Assembly: GCA_902472315.1 (NCBI GenBank)
Contig: CABRNM010000048.1
Coordinates: 1-9,516 of the forward strand
Direction of reading: 5' to 3'
From: an uncultured Collinsella sp.
GTDB taxonomy: Bacteria; Actinomycetota; Coriobacteriia; Coriobacteriales; Coriobacteriaceae
Length of the DNA stretch: 9,516 nt
Below, piece by piece: positions 5,859-9,516 of the stretch. The notes beneath the pieces are model-generated. The model was given only the letters and a program-made list of their open reading frames with translations, searched no databases and had not been told where the DNA came from. Within the stretch, counting starts at the first letter, position 1, and the number at the start of each line of letters is the position of its first letter. The position numbers were made by a program, and so were the translations under genes.

Positions 5859-5896
5859 AAAAAGGCCGAAGTCCCGAAGGGTTTCGGCCTTTGCTT
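5859..5896. terminator. Bidirectional intrinsic terminator between convergent genes
   Basis: AAAGGCCGAA (5861-5870) pairs with TTCGGCCTTT (5883-5892), extended by an inner CCC/GGG around a GAA loop. An A-run precedes it (5859-5863) and a T-rich tract follows (CTTTGCTTTG). It therefore has the form of a terminator on both strands, suiting dapH (plus) and the nucleoid-associated protein gene (minus), which converge here. Confidence 0.88.
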
Positions 5897-5917
5897 TGTC
5901 TGAAGTTCAAGCGCAGT

Positions 5918-6922
5918 TTATCGATTCTCAATTGACCCGATATTCTTGAGCTCGATGGAGATGAGGCCGTTGGGCTCGTTGACGAACTCGATGTACTCGG
6001 AATTCGAACCCATCTCGGCCGGGAAGCTGATCTCGATGCCCGTGTCGGTACGAATCTTGTGATTGCGCACGGCCGCGCGTTCGACCTGTTTGCGCTCCAC
6101 GGGAACGCGCTCGGGAACCTTCTCCTCGGTCAGTGCCGCGCGCACACTTTCCTTGATGACCGGTTCGTCCTCAAAGACCTCATCGACGATATCCCAAGGC
6201 GGCAGCTCCTCGTCATCCTCAACCTTCTCGGCAACGGCAGCCTTAACCTTGGCGAGTGCCACGGCCGTATTGGCACCATGCTCCTCGGCGACTTCCTCGA
6301 CCACACGCGTCACGGTGTCGATGACCTCCTTGCCCGATACACCCGTGTCGCACTGCAGCAGGCCATCGGGGATAAGCATACGGTCCTCGCCGGCAATCTT
6401 GCGCTTCTTGTCCACGTAGCCGATCTCCATGGTACTCGCGCGCACGATGGCATAGCTCGGCACCTTTTGCGAGGGGTTCGGCAGAATGGCGTAGTGGCGC
6501 GCGATGTCGTTGCGTACCTCCCCCTCCTCGCGGCCCACTTCGTGCATAAAAGCCTGCTTGGAGCCCAGCAGCATCACGGCAAACCAGCGGGCATCCTCAT
6601 CGTCGTCAAAATCGGCCACGAGCACGTCGGTGGACTCGGCTTTCTCGGCTTTGGTGAGCTCGGAAGAGATGAACTCCGCAATCTGCTGCGACAGGTCCAC
6701 GAACTCGCGCTCGCCAAAGAAATAGCCCTTGAGTTCGCCGCCAAACGCAGAGTTCTCGGCAAACGTGGCACGTTTATTGTCGGCCGAGATTCGTGCGCGG
6801 CGCAGATGCGTGGTCACGAAGTTGCGCACGATACGGCTTTCGATATCGAGCTCGCGCTGGCTCATAACGTTAACGGCAGAGTCAAAGTCCAGGATATGCA
6901 GAATCGCGTGATTGATTTTCAT
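5918..6922 (-). CDS. 37-kDa nucleoid-associated protein (YejK/NdpA family)
   Basis: A 334-residue protein of the 37-kD nucleoid-associated family (Pfam NA37). Visible family features are the N-terminus MKINHAILHILDFDS, the early helix followed by FGGELKGYFFGEREF, the acidic segment VADFDDDEDARWFAVMLLGSKQAFMHEV (about 102-129), and the later block YVDKKRKIAGEDRMLIPDG. The C-terminal strand-rich end contains GIEISFPAE. E. coli YejK/NdpA binds the nucleoid; what homologues do in Gram-positive bacteria is largely unknown, and some sit near phage or mobile genes. A second ATG 9 nt upstream (6931) is possible. I prefer 6922 because the family starts with M-x-I-x-x-A-I, and GGA at 6932-6934 would be only 0 nt from the upstream ATG but 9 nt from this one. 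A -10-like TATACT lies on the minus strand at 6961-6966 without a good -35. Confidence 0.88.
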   Translation of the reverse strand: MKINHAILHILDFDSAVNVMSQRELDIESRIVRNFVTTHLRRARISADNKRATFAENSAFGGELKGYFFGEREFVDLSQQIAEFISSELTKAEKAESTDVLVADFDDDEDARWFAVMLLGSKQAFMHEVGREEGEVRNDIARHYAILPNPSQKVPSYAIVRASTMEIGYVDKKRKIAGEDRMLIPDGLLQCDTGVSGKEVIDTVTRVVEEVAEEHGANTAVALAKVKAAVAEKVEDDEELPPWDIVDEVFEDEPVIKESVRAALTEEKVPERVPVERKQVERAAVRNHKIRTDTGIEISFPAEMGSNSEYIEFVNEPNGLISIELKNIGSIENR

Positions 6923-6996
6923 ATACGGCATTCCGTTCTAGATCGATTTCGGCACGAACCAGTATAGCGGTCAAGCCCGCCCCAAGTGCATCGAAG

Positions 6997-7031
6997 ATTG
7001 GTGTATCGGGAACAGGTTGCTTTGCACCAAT
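6997..7031. repeat. Palindromic intergenic repeat, left copy
   Basis: ATTGGTG (6997-7003) and CACCAAT (7025-7031) form a hairpin around a core containing CAGGTTG. It lies 2 nt beyond the stop codon of the DUF2974 gene. The 32 bases 6999-7030 match 8212-8243 at 26 positions with no gaps, so this is one of two copies of the same element. Confidence 0.8.
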
Positions 7032-7033
7032 GG

Positions 7034-8194
7034 CTAGCGCAGGAGCTCGGACTGCCAAGCCTCGAGCTGTTCTGCCAAACTCTTGCCGGCGGCGGGCATG
7101 TCGATCTGGGGTCGTTTGGGCAGCAGTGCGCATTTAAGGATTGCCACGATGGTCTGTGAGACAAAGCGTCGCGTATCCTTGTCAAACCCTTGCGCAGCCT
7201 GGAGCATCACGGGCAGGCTCTCGCGCAGATTCCCAGCGATATCCGCAAACCGCTCAGCACCCGTAGCCTCAAACACGGAGAACAACGCTTCTACAAAACG
7301 CTCGCGCTCGCCAGGTGACACTGCAAGCAGCATCTCGCGAATAGAGCCATCAACATATCGCGCGCCAGCAGACAGGCGTTCGCAATACACAAAATCGCAG
7401 CCGTCGACCACCCAGCTAAAGGGATTGTGTTGCAGCAGGCTAAACTCGGTGCTTTCGACGATAGCGTAGTCCTCTTGCGTCTCGAACATCATGCCGAAGA
7501 TCGAAGACTGGGGCAGGGTTTTATCGATACGACCAGAAAGGCTCGCAAAGGCGTCTCCGTTCAGAAACTCCTCGACAAAGCCAGGGCCATCGTGGGAGAA
7601 GACCCGCTCAATCCGGTTACGAGCACCGCTTGAGCACATCGCTGCACCATACACAGCCAGATTTCCGCCCTTGGAATGACCTCCGCACAAAAGCGGCCCG
7701 TCAATCGCATCCGCCGCCTCGTCCACATAACGCGCCGCGGATTCCTGGGCCGGCACAGGATACCGGAACGCCATGTTAAAGTCCTCTTTCCAGCCCACAA
7801 TCGTGCTGTCGGTCCCCCGGAAGGAAAGATAGCTAAACCCCGCCGGAAACCGGAACGCCATGGCTGCAAACTGCTCTGTCGCCACCACATCGCTCACGGC
7901 ACGATAGCCGCAAACGTGCACGCCACGGTAGCGAGGGCTTGCTGCCACGGCCTCCAACAAGGCCCTGCTCCCCTCTGGATCCCACAAGTCGTCAATCATG
8001 TCCCGGTAGCACTCGGCACGCAGCAGCTCGCGTACGTCTAGGCCCTGCCAGTTCGTCAGCTCCGCCATATCACCCGGCAAACGCAAATAGGACAACCACG
8101 CAAAGACGAGGCTATCCACCGCGCAGAACGGCCTCTCCTCAAACGGATCAAACGCCGTCTGGGCATAGGTCAAAAAATTAGGCGAATCCGACAT
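7034..8194 (-). CDS. DUF2974 (Mbeg1-like) alpha/beta-hydrolase family protein
   Basis: A 386-residue protein with a class-3-lipase-like core. The nucleophile elbow is GGHSKGGNLAVYGA (171-184) with S174. The upstream strand and turn SFRGTDSTIVGWKEDFNM (124-141) provide the expected oxyanion and structural Asp region. HDGPGF (201-206) is characteristic of DUF2974. The QHNPFSW segment (255-261) supplies H256 as the likely catalytic His. There is no signal peptide or membrane segment, so it is probably cytoplasmic. The substrate is unknown; family members are annotated as hypothetical or lipase-like. The start at 8194 has GGGAG at 8199-8203 only 4 nt upstream, slightly close, but no better ATG exists. 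The gene stands alone between two copies of a 32-bp palindromic repeat, and the upstream copy falls 17 nt before its start codon. Confidence 0.87.
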   Translation of the reverse strand: MSDSPNFLTYAQTAFDPFEERPFCAVDSLVFAWLSYLRLPGDMAELTNWQGLDVRELLRAECYRDMIDDLWDPEGSRALLEAVAASPRYRGVHVCGYRAVSDVVATEQFAAMAFRFPAGFSYLSFRGTDSTIVGWKEDFNMAFRYPVPAQESAARYVDEAADAIDGPLLCGGHSKGGNLAVYGAAMCSSGARNRIERVFSHDGPGFVEEFLNGDAFASLSGRIDKTLPQSSIFGMMFETQEDYAIVESTEFSLLQHNPFSWVVDGCDFVYCERLSAGARYVDGSIREMLLAVSPGERERFVEALFSVFEATGAERFADIAGNLRESLPVMLQAAQGFDKDTRRFVSQTIVAILKCALLPKRPQIDMPAAGKSLAEQLEAWQSELLR

Positions 8195-8211
8195 GGCCCT
8201 CCCATCAACTA

Positions 8212-8243
8212 TGGTGCATTGGGGTCAGGTTACCTTGCACCAA
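8212..8243. repeat. Palindromic intergenic repeat, right copy
   Basis: TGGTGCA (8212-8218) and TGCACCA (8236-8242) form a hairpin around a core GGGGTCAGGTTACC. It matches the left copy at 26 of 32 positions. Where the left copy differs in the stem (T for C at the sixth base), a G-U pair keeps the hairpin. Its right edge overlaps the A-run that serves as the T-tract of the ldh terminator. Confidence 0.8.
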
Positions 8244-8277
8244 AAAGGCGCCCGGGCCGTGTGGACCCGGACGCCTT
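8242..8277 (-). terminator. Intrinsic terminator of the lactate dehydrogenase gene
   Basis: On the minus strand, AAGGCG (8272-8277) and CCGGG (8266-8270) pair with CCCGG (8252-8256) and CGCCTT (8245-8250), with one mismatch between the two blocks. A T-tract from 8246 to 8242 follows. It lies about 30 nt after the ldh stop, so it should end the ldh transcript before the DUF2974 gene. Confidence 0.88.
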
Positions 8278-8308
8278 CATTGTAACTTTTTGCTCTAGCA
8301 AGCTTGAT

Positions 8309-9259
8309 TTAGCAGGAGAAGTCGACGCTGTCGATGATGTCCTTGAGGGCCTTTGCAGAGGCGGTGAGCTCATGCTGCTCGCCATCGTTCAGCGGCACGG
8401 GGACGCGGCAGACAACGCCGTCGCGGCCAACGACCGTCGGCATGGAGATGGCCAGATCGGACAGGCCATACTCGCCCACCATGAGCGAGGAAACGGGCAG
8501 AACGGTCTGCTCATCGCGCATGACGGCAGTGCAGATGCGCTTAACGGCCATGGCGACGCCGTAGTAGGTGGCGTGCTTCTTCTCGATGATGGTGTAGGCG
8601 GAGTTCTTGACGTCCTCGGCGATGCGCTTCTCGGCAGCCTCATGCTCCAGATGACCGTGAAGCTCGCAGAAGGTGTTCAGCGGCACGCCGGCAACCTGGG
8701 CGCTGGACCAAGCGACAAACTCGGAGTCGCCGTGCTCACCCATGACATAAGCCTGAACGTCGCGCGGGTCAACCTCGACGTGAGCGCCGAGCATCTGCTG
8801 CAGACGGCCGGTGTCGAGCACGGTACCGGAGCCGATGACATGGCCCTCGGGCAGGCCGGACATCTTGATGGCGGCGTAGGTCAGAACGTCGACCGGGTTG
8901 GAGACGATGAGCAGAATGCCGTCGAAGCCGGACTTCTTAATCTCAGGGATAATGGACTTAAAGATGTTAACGTTCTTGTTGACCAGGTCCAGGCGGGTCT
9001 CGCCGGGCTTCTGGGCAGCGCCAGCGGTGACGACGATCATGGCGGCGTCGGCGACATCGGAATAATCGCCAGCGTAGATCTTCATCGGCTCGGCAAACGT
9101 CATGCCGTGCGCAATATCCAGAGCCTCACCCTCAGCGCGGTTCTTGTCCACGTCGATGAGAACCATCTCGGAGAACAGACCACTCTGCATCAGCGCGAAC
9201 GCCGAAGACGAACCGACGAAACCGCAGCCGACAATAGCGACCTTCTTCTCGTTAACCAT
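8309..9259 (-). CDS. ldh: L-lactate dehydrogenase
   Basis: A 316-residue NAD-dependent L-lactate dehydrogenase that reduces pyruvate to lactate and regenerates NAD+ in fermentation. It has the Rossmann motif VGCGFVGSS (10-18) and the mobile loop AAQKPGETR (81-89) with Q83, the residue that marks lactate rather than malate specificity. LDTGR (148-152) provides D149 and R152, and the catalytic His is H176 in GEHGDSE (174-180). An upstream in-frame ATG (9337) exists, but the start at 9259 is preferred: GGGAG (9266-9270) is 6 nt upstream and the family begins close to KVAIVG. By alignment to the Bacillus stearothermophilus enzyme, the fructose-1,6-bisphosphate ligands R173 and H188 are both Gln here (Q154, Q169). 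The gene is a single transcription unit with its own terminator and leader hairpin. Confidence 0.95.
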   Translation of the reverse strand: MVNEKKVAIVGCGFVGSSSAFALMQSGLFSEMVLIDVDKNRAEGEALDIAHGMTFAEPMKIYAGDYSDVADAAMIVVTAGAAQKPGETRLDLVNKNVNIFKSIIPEIKKSGFDGILLIVSNPVDVLTYAAIKMSGLPEGHVIGSGTVLDTGRLQQMLGAHVEVDPRDVQAYVMGEHGDSEFVAWSSAQVAGVPLNTFCELHGHLEHEAAEKRIAEDVKNSAYTIIEKKHATYYGVAMAVKRICTAVMRDEQTVLPVSSLMVGEYGLSDLAISMPTVVGRDGVVCRVPVPLNDGEQHELTASAKALKDIIDSVDFSC

Positions 9260-9285
9260 TAGAAACTCCCATCTCTCTCCACAAA

Positions 9286-9316
9286 CAAGCCGCCCGGGAA
9301 CGACCCGAGCGGCTTG
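9286..9316 (-). terminator. Terminator-like hairpin in the ldh leader
   Basis: CAAGCCGC (9286-9293) pairs with GCGGCTTG (9309-9316), continued by CGGG 9295-9298 with CCCG 9304-9307. On the minus strand it is followed by TTGTTTG, a weak T-tract. It lies 27 nt before the ldh start. It may be the terminator of an upstream minus-strand transcript or an attenuator in the ldh leader. Confidence 0.6.
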
Positions 9317-9348
9317 CCGTAATCCCAATACATCCAATCGGGACTTTG

Positions 9349-9378
9349 ATTATGCTCCTATTCGCAGCCAAATATCGA
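9349..9378 (-). promoter_or_regulatory. Candidate ldh promoter
   Basis: On the minus strand, TCGATA (9373-9378) and CATAAT (9349-9354) are 18 nt apart (4/6 and 5/6 matches). The transcript would start near 9342 and include the 9286-9316 hairpin in its leader. The region is AT-richer than its surroundings. I found no convincing Rex-type operator. Confidence 0.35.
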
Positions 9379-9460
9379 CCGTTTGCCGAAATTATTTGCA
9401 GAATTCGTAAAATAACTGCACGAAATCGGTTTCGAGCTATTGACGAGCCGAAATAGCTTT

Positions 9461-9516
9461 CTAATACAGGCCCGCTTCGCGGATGGCCTCGACAGCCAAA
9501 GCGATCTGGTCAGATC
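9461..9516 (-). CDS. C-terminal end of an unidentified protein (runs off right edge)
   Basis: The minus strand reads SDQIALAVEAIREAGLY and then TAG (9463-9461), with the frame open to the window edge. The amphipathic helix pattern and third-position GC fit the end of a real gene, but 17 residues are too few to name a family. An imperfect hairpin (AGCTATT 9435-9441 with AATAGCT 9452-9458) lies just downstream, without a clear T-tract. The 200 nt between this stop and ldh hold the candidate promoter and hairpins described separately and no gene. Confidence 0.6.
   Translation of the reverse strand, partial: SDQIALAVEAIREAGLY

Noticed and set aside
8219..9262. 347-codon plus-strand frame over ldh
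   Set aside because: Antisense to an unmistakable lactate dehydrogenase; no motif of its own.
9260..9337. Longer N-terminus of lactate dehydrogenase from ATG 9337
   Set aside because: The added 26 residues would be encoded by the leader hairpin region, and the 9259 start has a proper ribosome site and the normal family N-terminus.
9260..9460. Rex-type redox operator before ldh
   Set aside because: No TTGTGA...TCACAA-like palindrome was found in this stretch.
1..9516. CRISPR array, tRNA or rRNA genes, insertion sequence
   Set aside because: No regularly spaced repeats, no cloverleaf-like segment with a GTTC-type T-loop that I could defend, and no transposase-like protein were seen.

Overview
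The window is GC-rich, tightly packed bacterial DNA. It looks like a gut actinobacterium of the Coriobacteriia, most likely Collinsella or a close relative. That placement is an inference from codon use, gene style and gene content; no 16S or other marker gene is present. The central theme is lysine/diaminopimelate (DAP) biosynthesis.

Layout, left to right. (1) Positions 1-258, minus strand: the N-terminal part of a membrane protein that runs off the left edge. It is translationally coupled to the gene before it, an M20D-family amidohydrolase/deacetylase (261-1448, minus). (2) Positions 1449-1826: a divergent control region with two back-to-back promoter candidates. A lysine riboswitch (about 1597-1757) then leads into the plus-strand operon. 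(3) Positions 1827-5628, plus strand: lysA-dapA as one continuous reading frame, then dapB (8-nt overlap, TTG start) and dapH. (4) Positions 5629-5917: a non-coding stretch between convergent genes, filled with hairpins, a short direct repeat, a four-tier folded element and a bidirectional terminator. (5) Positions 5918-6922, minus strand: a 37-kDa nucleoid-associated (YejK/NdpA-like) protein. (6) Positions 7034-8194, minus strand: a DUF2974/Mbeg1-like alpha/beta hydrolase, flanked on both sides by copies of a 32-bp palindromic repeat. (7) Positions 8309-9259, minus strand: L-lactate dehydrogenase with its own strong terminator and a hairpin-containing leader. (8) Positions 9461-9516, minus strand: the last 18 codons of an unidentified gene.

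How the genes work together. DapA condenses pyruvate with aspartate semialdehyde, DapB reduces the product, and DapH acetylates tetrahydrodipicolinate, so this organism uses the acetylase branch. That branch later needs an N-acetyl-DAP deacetylase (DapL, itself an M20D enzyme), and the divergent M20D gene is a good candidate. LysA decarboxylates meso-DAP to lysine. The aminotransferase and the epimerase are not in the window. Lysine feeds back on the operon through the riboswitch.

The most notable points are: the in-frame fusion of the last enzyme (LysA) to the first (DapA), with a perfect ribosome binding site at the junction; the expression platform of the riboswitch; a LysA with several altered signature motifs; the paired palindromic repeats around the hydrolase gene; the structured intergenic element after dapH; and a lactate dehydrogenase whose fructose-1,6-bisphosphate-site residues are both replaced.
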